A DNA stretch of 61,776 bases from Saprospiraceae bacterium (lineage in GTDB: Bacteria; Bacteroidota; Bacteroidia; Chitinophagales; Saprospiraceae): positions 1 through 61,776 of the forward strand of contig JAIPBL010000032.1 in the NCBI GenBank assembly GCA_021739645.1. Reading direction: 5' to 3'. The notes beneath the pieces were generated by a model. It was not told where the DNA came from. It did not search any database and saw only the letters and a list, made by a program, of their open reading frames with translations. The position numbers were made by a program, and so were the translations under genes. Position 1 is the first letter of the stretch; each line of letters opens with the position of its first letter. Positions 24,940 to 33,397 of this stretch are shown one piece after another.

Positions 24940-26370
24940 ATGAAAAACAAATTTGCGCTTTCTTTTATCCTCACGGTGCTGTGCCAGCATTTTCTGGTGG
25001 CACAACTGCCATACACCCAAAAGCTCTACCCCGTTTCCATCGAAAAAGACATCCCCTACGGCACGGCGACCACCTCTGCCGGCGGCACCGAAAACCTCGA
25101 GCTCGACCTTTACAAGCCCGTTGGCGACGACAATTGCCGAAGGCCGCTGCTCGTGATGGCGCATGGCGGCGGCTTCATCGGCGGCACGAAGGACAATTAC
25201 GACGTGGTGCAAATCTGTGAGGAAATGGCCGCCCGTGGCTACGTCACTGCCTCCATCCACTATCGCTTGGGCATGAACCCCACCAGCTATTACGAACCCT
25301 ACGCATTCTGCAACGACTGGCTCAACCCCATCGGCATCAGCAAGTGCATCTACATGGCCGACTCGATGGAAATGCCAAGGGCGCTGTACCGGGCATCGCA
25401 GGACATGAAGGGCGCCATCCGCTTCCTGAAAGGCCGACATTCCCTCGACTCCACCGATGTGGGCAACGTGTTCGTGGGCGGCTCCAGCGCCGGGGCCATC
25501 ACGGCATTGAACACGGCATTCATGGATTTGCCTTCGGAAAAACTGCCGTTCACCACCGCCCTCGCCGATGCGCCCGTGCCAGACTCCGACGTGGCTTCGT
25601 GCGTGCCTGCTCCCGCCAACCGCTCCCGACCAGACCTCGGTGGCACGGAGGGCGACCAAAACCTCAACAGTCACGACTCCTCCGTGAAGGGCGTGGCCGA
25701 CTTCATGGGCGGCCTATTCGACCTCGGCCTGCTCGCTGGCCCCGACACCCCAGCCATCTATCTCTACCACCGCACCGACGACCTGGTGGTGCCGAGCAAT
25801 ACCGAGCGCCTCTTCTTGCTCTATCCCTACTGCCTCAACCCCATCAACCTCTGCCAGCCGCTGTCCGTCCGCCCGATGATTCATGGCAGTGCAAGTATCA
25901 AGGCCAAGTTGGAGAGCATGGGCAGTGCAGCTCCGCCTTTTTTCAACGACATCCTCACTGGTTACGGCCCCGCCGATGGCGACGATTGCCTCGATGACCC
26001 GCCCGGCCACAGCATTGACAATATCCCGCTGCGCTGCGTGAACTTGAGCGGGTTCTTTGCGCCTATCATCGCTGCAAACGGGAACAGCCCGTCGGTGAAT
26101 TGCGTGAGCGGGACTGATTTTACCCAAAATAAAAAGCGTCTAAAAGTATATCCGAACCCAGTGCAGGGTGGGGTGTTGCATATCGCCTGCGGCAATTGCC
26201 CGAGCGACCAAGCAACCTTCCGCCTACTGGATGTGACAGGCCGCACGGTGGCGGAAACGGTGGGAAATCATTTGGACTCTAGTTGGGAACTGCCGGGAAT
26301 TCCAGACGGCGTTTACTTTTTGCAGGTTTTTTCGAAGGATTTGAACGAGGTGCGGCGGGTTGTTTTTTAG
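24940..26370 (+). CDS. Secreted alpha/beta-hydrolase (carboxylesterase-like) with T9SS tail
   Basis: A 476-residue exported enzyme with signal peptide ending LVAQ at about 22. The oxyanion-hole motif HGGG is at 75-78, the nucleophile motif GSSAG at 181-185 (Ser183), a candidate acid in HRTDDLVVPS and the histidine in PPGHSIDN. This is the layout of esterase/lipase family IV or carboxylesterase-like hydrolases. Residues from about 393 form a T9SS type A sorting domain (KVYPNPVQGGVLHIAC ... GVYFLQVFSKD). It is probably secreted to the surface to cleave ester bonds; the substrate is unknown. The upstream neighbour is the barrel-like lipoprotein. Confidence 0.87.
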   Translation: MKNKFALSFILTVLCQHFLVAQLPYTQKLYPVSIEKDIPYGTATTSAGGTENLELDLYKPVGDDNCRRPLLVMAHGGGFIGGTKDNYDVVQICEEMAARGYVTASIHYRLGMNPTSYYEPYAFCNDWLNPIGISKCIYMADSMEMPRALYRASQDMKGAIRFLKGRHSLDSTDVGNVFVGGSSAGAITALNTAFMDLPSEKLPFTTALADAPVPDSDVASCVPAPANRSRPDLGGTEGDQNLNSHDSSVKGVADFMGGLFDLGLLAGPDTPAIYLYHRTDDLVVPSNTERLFLLYPYCLNPINLCQPLSVRPMIHGSASIKAKLESMGSAAPPFFNDILTGYGPADGDDCLDDPPGHSIDNIPLRCVNLSGFFAPIIAANGNSPSVNCVSGTDFTQNKKRLKVYPNPVQGGVLHIACGNCPSDQATFRLLDVTGRTVAETVGNHLDSSWELPGIPDGVYFLQVFSKDLNEVRRVVF

Positions 26371-26429
26371 GATGAACCCCCACCCCAAACACCAAAAATC
26401 ATCCTATTTTTGAGCAAACAAAAACGACG

Positions 26430-26974
26430 ATGAAAAAACCAGCAAAAATACCGAGCCGCCTACCATTGACCCCACCTAAAAACAACTCATCGAACAAATT
26501 GGAGAAACCCTTCTAGTCGGGCGGGTGCATGCCTATCGGGTTGCCTCACAAATTGGCGTGAAAACCCGCTGGAAAATCGGTCGCCATATCGTGGAGTACG
26601 AGCAGCAAGGAAACGAAAAAGCGGAGTACGGCACTTACCTCTTGGACCGTCTGGCAAAAGACCTTACTTTGGCTCACGGAAAAGGATTTAGCCGGACTAA
26701 TGTGGTGTATATCAGGAAGTTATACCTTTATTACTCAATTGTTCAGACAGTGTCTGAACAATTGAGTTGGTCGCATTATTGCGAGTTGCTGGCCATTGCC
26801 TGACGACAACGAACCAGTCGGCATTATACTAACGGCCCTAAGGATGATATTTTGGTGGAATTCGCACTCGGTGGACTGACCAACCAGATTTTTGTATCCA
26901 AATACCAACTGTACTTGCCTGACCGTGCTGTGTTGGAGGAAAAAGTTAGGCACATCATGGAGGATGAGCTTTGA
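26430..26974 (+). pseudogene. DUF1016 (YhcG-type PDDEXK nuclease) remnant
   Basis: The N-terminal part of a DUF1016 protein is readable as QLIEQIGETLLVGRVHAYRV and WKIGRHIVEYEQQG, ending SWSHYCELLAIA. This is joined directly, through frame changes near 26800 and 26830, to the C-terminal end (PDDNEPVGIILT, DDILVEFALGGLTNQIFVS, YQLYLPDRA). The middle of the protein, about 190 residues including the catalytic PD-(D/E)XK core, is missing. A second frameshift near 26470 separates it from a candidate start (MKKPAKIPS). So the gene is an internally deleted, frameshifted relic. Such nucleases are often found in defence or toxin contexts, and this one adjoins the helicase gene. Confidence 0.8.
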
Positions 26975-27230
26975 GGGGATGCTCCAATCAAACTACTGAT
27001 TACCAAATGCCCGGGTCATCTTTTCCCAGACTCAAATCACAACAGCAAACCACCGCACAATCACGCCAACCTGAGACCATCCAATCAAACCCCGTTCTTT
27101 CTTTTTCCGTATTCGTATCCGTAGTTTAGTTCAACCTGTCAGCGGTTCTCCAGCCAGTCCAAACCTATTTATTGCATAAATCAATACCAATCATTTTCTT
27201 AAAACCTAAAATACTCCCCCACCTTTCAGC

Positions 27231-27238
27231 TACCTTTG
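27231..27238 (+). promoter_or_regulatory. -7 box of the helicase gene
   Basis: TACCTTTG is an exact TAnnTTTG match, 31 bases before the ATG at 27269. No good -33 box was found. The region 26975-27230 in front of it holds nothing else recognisable. Confidence 0.45.
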
Positions 27239-27268
27239 TCCGCCCATTTTCAAACCGGGACAACAAAT

Positions 27269-30200
27269 ATGGACCTAAACACATTTCGACAGCGCTTCAA
27301 GGAACTTGACGAAGTAGAGCGCACCATTCTGAAACTACTTTCCATCGCCTACGAGCCCATCAACCAGAGCATGATGGTCTCGCTCCTGCACGAATGCGAC
27401 GTGCGCAACGACCGAGGAAACTACGTGCACAGCCCACAGGTAAAAGAGTACCGGGAACTGCTCGATGCGGGCGGCTGGCTGCACCTCGGCCTCAAGCTGG
27501 AGATGCAGGTAGCAGAAAAGGTTCGGGAGCTGGTGATGCGCATGGCCGTGGTGGATACTGCGTTCAAAAGCTACGTCCGGCACATCCAAAAAGTGCTGCC
27601 CTACCGGGAGTGGATGTGGGGGCCCCGCAATTACGAGGTGTGCATCCGGGAGCTGCGCATCGCCCTTTACGAAGGCAACCAAAAACGGGTGGAGGAGGTC
27701 ATAGGCGACATCGAGCGATTCCACCCAGAGGACTGGGCTGGCTCCGATTTTTTCAAAAACTTCTTCTCTCCGTTTGACCCCGAATGGGTATCCACCTTCC
27801 CAGAGGTGATTCAAGGCATGGCCATCGGGCAGCTTGTCACCCAATCATTGGTTGACCTCACCCCGGCGGATGATTATGTGGCCTTTCTCGAAAAAAACGG
27901 CTGGCTGACCGACAAGGAAAAAAAGAAGACCGGAACGGTCATCCTAACGAGCCTGATGCACCGACAGGGCCGTTTCCAAGAGGCGCTCAAGCTGGCCGAA
28001 AAAGAAGAGACCAGTTTTGGCAGGTTGCTGCGTATTGGCACTTCGTTGTTCTTTTTGGGGCAAAACAAGTTGGCGCTCGGTTATTTCGAAGAAGGGCTGA
28101 AATCGTTCCGCAAGGATGTTGGCTTGCGCAAAGGCACATTTCCAGCTTTTTACGGTGTGGTTCATATCCTCGCCATCCTTCGGGAAAAAGAAAAAGAATA
28201 CCTCAAAACCGCCCAAAAACTCGCCATCGACACCCCCGCCAACCCTTACGGCAACCTCTTTGAATACCTCCAATCGGGCATCCAGTTCCAGCTCAACAGT
28301 TTTATTGATGCCCAGGACTTGCTCGATGAAGTTCCAAATACACCATTGGAATGGATTTTTTTCACCGCTGCCCATTACTGGAACAGCATGAAGCTGCCCG
28401 CCCATGTGCCGCCCATTTTGAAACAGCACCTCCACAACGCCACCAAAAACGGCTACCAATGGGTGGAAATGGAGGTGGCCGCCGTGCTATCTGTTTTTGA
28501 AAAAGACAAAAGCCTGGCCGAGGAATTTGCCAAGGATGCAGCCCGGCTGGAAAAAACGCTCAATTGCCAAAGCATCCTGCACCTGTTCCCCCGCACTGAG
28601 GCATGGGAGCGATCGCTGGAGGCGTTGCTGCACATTCAAGCCAAGAAAGGGAAAAAGTCGGCTGCCGCTGCCGGGGAGAAACAAACCCGCCTCGTCTGGT
28701 GGGTCAATTTTGGCAAACATCAAGTACAGCCCGTGGAGCAGACCCTGGGCAAAACCGGCTGGTCAAAGGGCCGGAACGTGGCGCTCAAACGCCTCAAAGA
28801 GATGCAGGTGGAGAACATGAGCGACCAGGACAAAGCCGCCGCCCGTTCCATCAAAATGAACAACCACGGCTACTACGGCGGTGTGGAGTATGTTTTTGAA
28901 ATGGAAAAACTCTACCAGGCGCTCGTTGGGCATCCGCTGTTATTCCTCATTGACAACCCGAGCATCTCCGTCGAAGTGGTGGAGCAGCACCCCCAACTGC
29001 TGGTGGAGCAAAAGGGCGAGGACTTCGTGCTGCGGTTCTCCCATGAGTTCAATGACCCCGGTGTTCAATTGATGCGGGAGACGCCGACCCGCTACCTTTT
29101 GATGAAAATAAGCGAGCAGCACACCGAAATCAACCGCCTGCTCGAACACGGCAAACTGCGCATACCGCCCAAGGGCAAACAACAGCTCATCGAGGCGGTG
29201 GGCAACCTCAGCAGCATCGTCACCGTGCAGTCGGAGGTGGGCGGCGAGGCCGTCAACATGCCGACCATCGAGGGCAACGCCGTTACCGTCATCCACCTGC
29301 TGCCAGTCGGCGACGGCTTCAAGATTGAGTTCTTCGTAAAACCTTTTACCACAGACCCGCCCTATTTCAAGCCGGGAGAAGGCCGGGAGCGCATCATCGC
29401 CGAGGTAGGCGGACAGCCGACCAAGGCCACCCGTGATTTGAAAGCGGAAAAAGACAATGCCAAGCGAGTGGAAAACGCCTGCCCCACCCTGCTCCGCACC
29501 GACAGCGAAAACCGGGAGTGGCTCTTCGACAACGCCGAGGATTGCCTCAACGTGCTGATGGAACTGGAGCCGCTGCGCTCGGCAGCTGAGGCCATCATCG
29601 AGCACCCCAAGGGCGAAAAACTGCGTATTGCCGGGCAAGTTGGCTTCGACCAGCTTTCTATCGGCATCAAAAAGGAGCGGGACTGGTTCAGCCTGGAAGG
29701 CAAGGTGCAGGTGAACGAGAACCTCGTCATGGACTTCCGCCAACTGCTCGACCTCTCGCAAAATGCCAAGGGCGGTTTTGTAGAACTAAGCGATGGGCAG
29801 TTTCTGGCCATCACCAGCCAGTTGCAGCGCAAGCTGGAGGAATTGAACAACATTTTTACGAAGACAAAAAACGACCTGCGCTTCCACCCGCTCGCCGTGC
29901 ATTCGCTCGAAGATTTCACCGGACTGCTCCACGACGTGACGCTGGACGCCGCCTGGAAAAAACAGCTTTCAAGGCTGGCGGAGTCCCGTGAAGTGAACCC
30001 GAAAGTGCCGTCCACCTTCAAGGCCGAACTGCGCCCGTACCAAGAGGACGGCTATCGCTGGCTGTCGCAATTGGCGTACTGGGGCGTTGGCGCCTGCCTC
30101 GCCGACGACATGGGCTTGGGTAAAACCGTGCAGGCACTCGCCCTGCTCCTCGACCGGGCGAAGCAAGGCCCGGCGCTCGTCTGCGCCCCTGCATCCGTGG

Positions 30201-31396
30201 TGCGAAACTGGTTCCACGAGGCCGTGAAGTTCACCCCGACGCTGAACCCGCTGGTGTTCGGCGAGGGCGACCGACAGGAGATGCTGGACAATTTGCAGCC
30301 ATTCGACTTGCTGCTGTGCAGCTACGGCCTGATGCAGCAGGAGGCAGAGGTTTTGACCGAAAAACATTTTACCACCATCGTGCTGGACGAGGCGCAGGCC
30401 ATCAAGAACCGGGCGACGAAGCGCTCGCAAACGGCCATGCTGCTGCAAGGCGATTTCAAGGTCATCACCACGGGTACGCCCGTGGAGAACCACCTCGGCG
30501 AGCTTTGGAACCTGTTCAACTTCCTCAACCCCGGCCTACTCGGCTCCCTCGACCGCTTCAACGAAACCTACGCCATCCCCATCGAAAAACTGCAAGACCG
30601 GGAAAAGCGCAACCAACTCCGACGCCACATCCAGCCGTTCATTTTACGAAGACGGAAAAACGACGTGCTGGAAGAACTGCCAGAAAAAACAGAAATCACG
30701 CTGACCGTGGAGCTATCGCAAGAGGAACGTGCGTTTTACGAAGCACTGCGCCGCAAGGCCATCGAGAACATCGAGAGTGGCGGCGGCGAGGCTGGCGACA
30801 AGCGTTTTAAAATCCTGGCGGAACTGATGCGGTTGCGGCAGGCGGCTTGCCACCCACGGCTCGTTTCGCCAACGAGCGAGCTGCCCAGCAGCAAGCTCAA
30901 CCTCTTCGCCGAAACGGTGGAGGAACTGCTGGAAGGCGGACACAAGGCGCTGGTATTCAGCCAGTTTGTGAAACACCTGAAACTCATCGAGGAGTGGGCG
31001 AAGAAGCAGGGCGTCACTTACCAGTACCTCGACGGCAGTACCCCGCTGCCGCAGCGTGACAAGGCCATCCGGGCCTTCCAAGCGGGCGAGGGTGACCTGT
31101 TCCTCATCAGCCTCAAGGCTGGCGGCTTCGGCCTCAACCTCACCGCCGCCGACTACGTCATCCACCTCGACCCGTGGTGGAACCCCGCCGTGGAGGACCA
31201 GGCCAGCGACCGGGCGCACCGCATCGGGCAGCTTCGCCCGGTGACCATTTATCGGCTTGTTTCTGAAGACACCATCGAGGAGAAAATCGTGAAGCTCCAC
31301 GCCGACAAACGGGACCTCGCCGACAGCCTGCTGGACGGTACGGAGATGAGCGGGAAGCTGAATGCGGAGGAGTTGTTGGCGTTGATAAAGGGGTGA
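27269..31396 (+). CDS. Large SNF2-family DEAD/DEAH-box helicase
   Basis: A 1375-residue protein. The C-terminal SNF2 motor is complete: Walker A in DDMGLGKTVQA near 945-955, the DEAQ motif (VLDEAQAIKN) near 1038, TGTPVENHLGELWNLFNFLNP near 1070, the second RecA lobe with LVFSQFVKHL near 1227, and motif VI ASDRAHRIGQ near 1311. Residues 1-900 are unrecognised; the first 500 look alpha-helical with TPR-like stretches and the rest beta-rich. SNF2 enzymes translocate on DNA and remodel protein-DNA complexes, and several take part in phage defence; which applies is not shown. The start at 27269 is preferred over 27236, which lies in the promoter. The last 125 bp are duplicated at 32055-32179. Confidence 0.93.
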   Translation: MDLNTFRQRFKELDEVERTILKLLSIAYEPINQSMMVSLLHECDVRNDRGNYVHSPQVKEYRELLDAGGWLHLGLKLEMQVAEKVRELVMRMAVVDTAFKSYVRHIQKVLPYREWMWGPRNYEVCIRELRIALYEGNQKRVEEVIGDIERFHPEDWAGSDFFKNFFSPFDPEWVSTFPEVIQGMAIGQLVTQSLVDLTPADDYVAFLEKNGWLTDKEKKKTGTVILTSLMHRQGRFQEALKLAEKEETSFGRLLRIGTSLFFLGQNKLALGYFEEGLKSFRKDVGLRKGTFPAFYGVVHILAILREKEKEYLKTAQKLAIDTPANPYGNLFEYLQSGIQFQLNSFIDAQDLLDEVPNTPLEWIFFTAAHYWNSMKLPAHVPPILKQHLHNATKNGYQWVEMEVAAVLSVFEKDKSLAEEFAKDAARLEKTLNCQSILHLFPRTEAWERSLEALLHIQAKKGKKSAAAAGEKQTRLVWWVNFGKHQVQPVEQTLGKTGWSKGRNVALKRLKEMQVENMSDQDKAAARSIKMNNHGYYGGVEYVFEMEKLYQALVGHPLLFLIDNPSISVEVVEQHPQLLVEQKGEDFVLRFSHEFNDPGVQLMRETPTRYLLMKISEQHTEINRLLEHGKLRIPPKGKQQLIEAVGNLSSIVTVQSEVGGEAVNMPTIEGNAVTVIHLLPVGDGFKIEFFVKPFTTDPPYFKPGEGRERIIAEVGGQPTKATRDLKAEKDNAKRVENACPTLLRTDSENREWLFDNAEDCLNVLMELEPLRSAAEAIIEHPKGEKLRIAGQVGFDQLSIGIKKERDWFSLEGKVQVNENLVMDFRQLLDLSQNAKGGFVELSDGQFLAITSQLQRKLEELNNIFTKTKNDLRFHPLAVHSLEDFTGLLHDVTLDAAWKKQLSRLAESREVNPKVPSTFKAELRPYQEDGYRWLSQLAYWGVGACLADDMGLGKTVQALALLLDRAKQGPALVCAPASVVRNWFHEAVKFTPTLNPLVFGEGDRQEMLDNLQPFDLLLCSYGLMQQEAEVLTEKHFTTIVLDEAQAIKNRATKRSQTAMLLQGDFKVITTGTPVENHLGELWNLFNFLNPGLLGSLDRFNETYAIPIEKLQDREKRNQLRRHIQPFILRRRKNDVLEELPEKTEITLTVELSQEERAFYEALRRKAIENIESGGGEAGDKRFKILAELMRLRQAACHPRLVSPTSELPSSKLNLFAETVEELLEGGHKALVFSQFVKHLKLIEEWAKKQGVTYQYLDGSTPLPQRDKAIRAFQAGEGDLFLISLKAGGFGLNLTAADYVIHLDPWWNPAVEDQASDRAHRIGQLRPVTIYRLVSEDTIEEKIVKLHADKRDLADSLLDGTEMSGKLNAEELLALIKG
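31272..31396 (+). repeat. First copy of the duplicated helicase 3' end
   Basis: This encodes the helicase C-terminus (from TIEEK to the stop). A second copy lies 783 bases downstream without any gap in the alignment. In the 113 bases 31284-31396 the two copies differ at nine positions, all synonymous if both are read in the helicase frame. Confidence 0.9.
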
Positions 31397-31477
31397 GGGG
31401 ATTGGGGATTGCGGGATTGCGGATTGGGGGTGACTGGCTTGGGCAAAATTTGAGTAGGAAATGTTTGGTAGGGGTCT

Positions 31478-31485
31478 TAGATTTG
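31478..31485 (+). promoter_or_regulatory. -7 box of the toxin-antitoxin operon
   Basis: TAGATTTG is an exact TAnnTTTG match 20 bases before the antitoxin ATG. TTTG words occur 10 and 25 bases upstream, neither at the best distance. A row of GGGATTGC-like words lies just upstream (about 31396-31430). Confidence 0.45.
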
Positions 31486-31504
31486 TGGAAAAATAAGTTT
31501 CGCT

Positions 31505-31747
31505 ATGGAAAAAGCATTGGTCATCCGCAAAATCAATCAAATGCCCGACAACCTTATGGGCATCGTAGGAGAGTTCTTGGACAGACTCGTTCAAGGTTAT
31601 GAGCTTGGTTTCAAACAGGGCAACGAGCTTTCCGAAACTGAAAAACAGGAGATTTTGGACGCATTAGCTGAGTACGATGCCAAGCCCGAAACGGGCGTGA
31701 AATGGGAAAACCTAAAAGCCGAACTTACTACCAACCATGCCCTTTAG
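31505..31747 (+). CDS. Putative antitoxin of a ParE/RelE-type system
   Basis: An 80-residue acidic, helical protein (MEKALVIRKINQMPDN ... LSETEKQEILDALAEYD). The first part resembles the 'addiction module component'/DUF2281 antitoxins, which pair with RelE/ParE toxins and carry their toxin-binding helix at the C-terminus. Its 3' end overlaps the next gene by 11 bases, the typical layout of toxin-antitoxin operons with the antitoxin first. Autoregulation is likely by analogy but no operator was identified. Family assignment is by pattern only. Confidence 0.72.
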   Translation: MEKALVIRKINQMPDNLMGIVGEFLDRLVQGYELGFKQGNELSETEKQEILDALAEYDAKPETGVKWENLKAELTTNHAL

Positions 31748-32036
31748 CATCACCTTCACCAACCGAGCCAACGACGACCTTCGAGAGATAATAGATTACT
31801 ACGACCACGAGGCTGCCGAAGTAACCCAATCGTTCCTTCGGGAATTTATCGCCATCGTGGACTTGTTGCGTGAGCATCCCAATGCCTGCCCGATAGCATT
31901 CGCAAAAGTTCGCAAAAAGGTTATGCACCGATTTCCTTTCAATATTTTCTACACCATCAGAAAGCAAAAAAAGGAAGTCGTTATCGCCCGGATTTGGCAT
32001 CAGAAGCGAAACCCGAAGGCGCTTTCGCTCAAATAA
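31737..32036 (+). CDS. ParE/RelE-family toxin
   Basis: A 99-residue basic protein with the ParE/RelE fold pattern: MPFSITFTNRANDDLREIIDYYD at the N-terminus, a central helix ending LREHPN, then RFPFNIFYTIRKQKKEVVIARIWHQKRNP, where the final strand with HQKRNP is typical of ParE toxins. ParE members poison DNA gyrase and RelE members cut mRNA on the ribosome; the His/Arg tail fits ParE slightly better. It overlaps the antitoxin gene by 11 bases. The pair is enclosed by the two helicase 3'-end copies. Confidence 0.85.
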   Translation: MPFSITFTNRANDDLREIIDYYDHEAAEVTQSFLREFIAIVDLLREHPNACPIAFAKVRKKVMHRFPFNIFYTIRKQKKEVVIARIWHQKRNPKALSLK

Positions 32037-32054
32037 TACCAAGTATCCACTAAC

Positions 32055-32179
32055 CCATCGAAAAGTAAATCGTGAAGCTGCACGCCGACAAACGTGACCT
32101 TGCTGATAGCTTGCTGGATGGAACGGAGATGAGCGGGAAGCTGAATGCGGAGGAGTTGTTGGCGTTGATTAAGGGGTGA
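32055..32179 (+). pseudogene. Orphan second copy of the helicase 3' end
   Basis: Read in the helicase frame it encodes IVKLHADKRDLADSLLDG and then TEMSGKLNAEELLALIKG with a stop, identical in protein to the real C-terminus over 37 residues. A TAA codon precedes this at 32066-32068, and no start codon is available, so it is not expressed as a protein on its own. The first 12 bp show non-synonymous changes (E to K and K to stop), so decay begins where the match to the gene begins to fail. It marks the right border of the toxin-antitoxin segment. Confidence 0.85.
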
Positions 32180-32196
32180 AGTTATTCTTTCATCGT

Positions 32197-32439
32197 ATGC
32201 TATTCGAATCAACGATACTTCGTTTGGAACCGGATTTTATGGTGGCGGAAGATGACCAATCTGTCACGCATCAGGTGCTGCGCCTTTTAGCGGAAACTAA
32301 TACTTCCGGAAAATTAGGTTCACGATGCTAACATCGTTGCTACCATGCTTATCCACGGAGTTGCTACCATCCTGACTCACAATGTCGCAAATTTTGACAG
32401 GCTTTTACACCTAATTTCCATGCTGACGTTAATTCAGAA
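32197..32439 (+). pseudogene. PIN-domain (VapC-like) toxin remnant
   Basis: The frame from 32197 reads MLFESTILRLEPDF ... LRLLAETNTSGK, then a +1 shift near 32320 leads to VHDANIVATMLIHGVATIL and THNVANFDRLLHLIS. The C-terminal segment has the conserved HDANIV and TxNxxDF-like features of PIN-domain RNases, including the DxN and D of the acidic site. The N-terminal third of the domain, with its first Asp, is absent. It is a frameshifted and truncated relic beside a working ParE-type system, and its end abuts the stop of the convergent barrel gene. Confidence 0.75.
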
Positions 32440-32455
32440 TGCAGCTGCCCACCCA

Positions 32456-33310
32456 TCAAAATCGCCACCCAATACCCGCCAAAACACTGGGCCGAAGTGT
32501 TATATCGCCACCAACTTCTTCACCTGTCGGAGGCAATTTTTCCGTCCTAACATTCACCGCCGCCCTGCAATACAGCGGAAACGACGGATGCACCTCCACG
32601 CCCGCCGTGCCATAAGCGCCGAACGAACATCCCGCCGAATTTTTTGCCACAGGAAAACGGGTGTCTGCCAGTTCCGCCTGCATCGTCGAAGCTGCCGTTC
32701 TGGCATACTGAACCCCTGCGCCGAGGAAGGGCTGGAAGGTGGATTTTCCCAAAAACCAGGCTCCGCCAAATTGCGCCAGCAGGTGTTGCTGTTCCGTGCG
32801 CAAGTTGCCTTGCAAGGTTTGTGGTTGACCGTTTTGCTGACCAAAAACGACGACCGGAAAAGCTGCACCAAACTCGCTGCTTGAGCGGGATGCGCCAGCT
32901 TCGATTTTCAGGTGGGGCAGAAGCCGCAGGCCGATGTTCAATCCGAGCGAGGGACTTTGGTTTTTGAAAACCTTGCCCGGCTGGCTGGGGTCGGAGAAGT
33001 TCCCGATAAAAAACTCGCCGCCGAGCTTTTGAAAAAGCTGCTCGAACAATTCCGGTGAGGAGAATACCGTGTTTTGAAGCTGGCCCATGCCGTTGGCCGC
33101 TTGCTGGTTGGCGTCGGTTGGGTTGTTCAGAAACACACCGCCAGTCAGCTCCAACTGAAAGTAGGGGCGGAATCCTGCGGGGATAATTTTCGCATTTCCC
33201 CCAGTGAGGGTCATTGGCTGGAAAACCAAGCGGGTCGCCTGGGAGCTTTGCGCCATAATTTGCGCCAGCGAAAAGAAAAAACAGCAAACGGAAATGATAT
33301 TCGATTTCAT
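32456..33310 (-). CDS. Outer-membrane beta-barrel-like protein
   Basis: A 284-residue exported protein with signal peptide MKSNIISVCCFFFSLAQIMAQ. Its body alternates hydrophobic and polar residues in strands such as RPYFQLELTGGVFLNN, LGLNIGLRLLPHLKIEAGAS and FQPFLGAGVQYA, and ends SVLAGIGWRF with a terminal Phe, typical of outer-membrane barrels. Length fits an 8- to 10-strand barrel of the OmpW or porin-like type. Cargo is unknown. A terminator at 33330-33375 separates it from the upstream gene, so it has its own transcript. Confidence 0.8.
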   Translation of the reverse strand: MKSNIISVCCFFFSLAQIMAQSSQATRLVFQPMTLTGGNAKIIPAGFRPYFQLELTGGVFLNNPTDANQQAANGMGQLQNTVFSSPELFEQLFQKLGGEFFIGNFSDPSQPGKVFKNQSPSLGLNIGLRLLPHLKIEAGASRSSSEFGAAFPVVVFGQQNGQPQTLQGNLRTEQQHLLAQFGGAWFLGKSTFQPFLGAGVQYARTAASTMQAELADTRFPVAKNSAGCSFGAYGTAGVEVHPSFPLYCRAAVNVRTEKLPPTGEEVGGDITLRPSVLAGIGWRF

Positions 33311-33329
33311 GACAATGGAATTTAAAAGT

Positions 33330-33375
33330 GAAAAGAAAAAGAGCGCCCCGAACCCCGTCCGGGGCGCATGGTTTT
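33330..33375 (-). terminator. Terminator downstream of the Ala/Lys-rich gene
   Basis: A perfect 8-bp stem GCGCCCCG / CGGGGCGC (33343-33350 and 33360-33367) with a 9-base loop is followed, on the minus strand, by a T-rich tract (A-rich 33330-33342 on the plus strand). Confidence 0.8.
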
Positions 33376-33397
33376 TTGTTGGAAGGCAGGATGAAAC

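Noticed and set aside
24865-25674. A 269-residue frame on the minus strand opposite the esterase gene
   Set aside because: It has the His/Val/Gly-rich composition of a shadow frame and lies fully antisense to a gene with a signal peptide, active-site motifs and a sorting domain.
28940-29761. A 273-residue minus-strand frame within the helicase gene
   Set aside because: It lies antisense within the long helicase reading frame and shows no recognisable motif.
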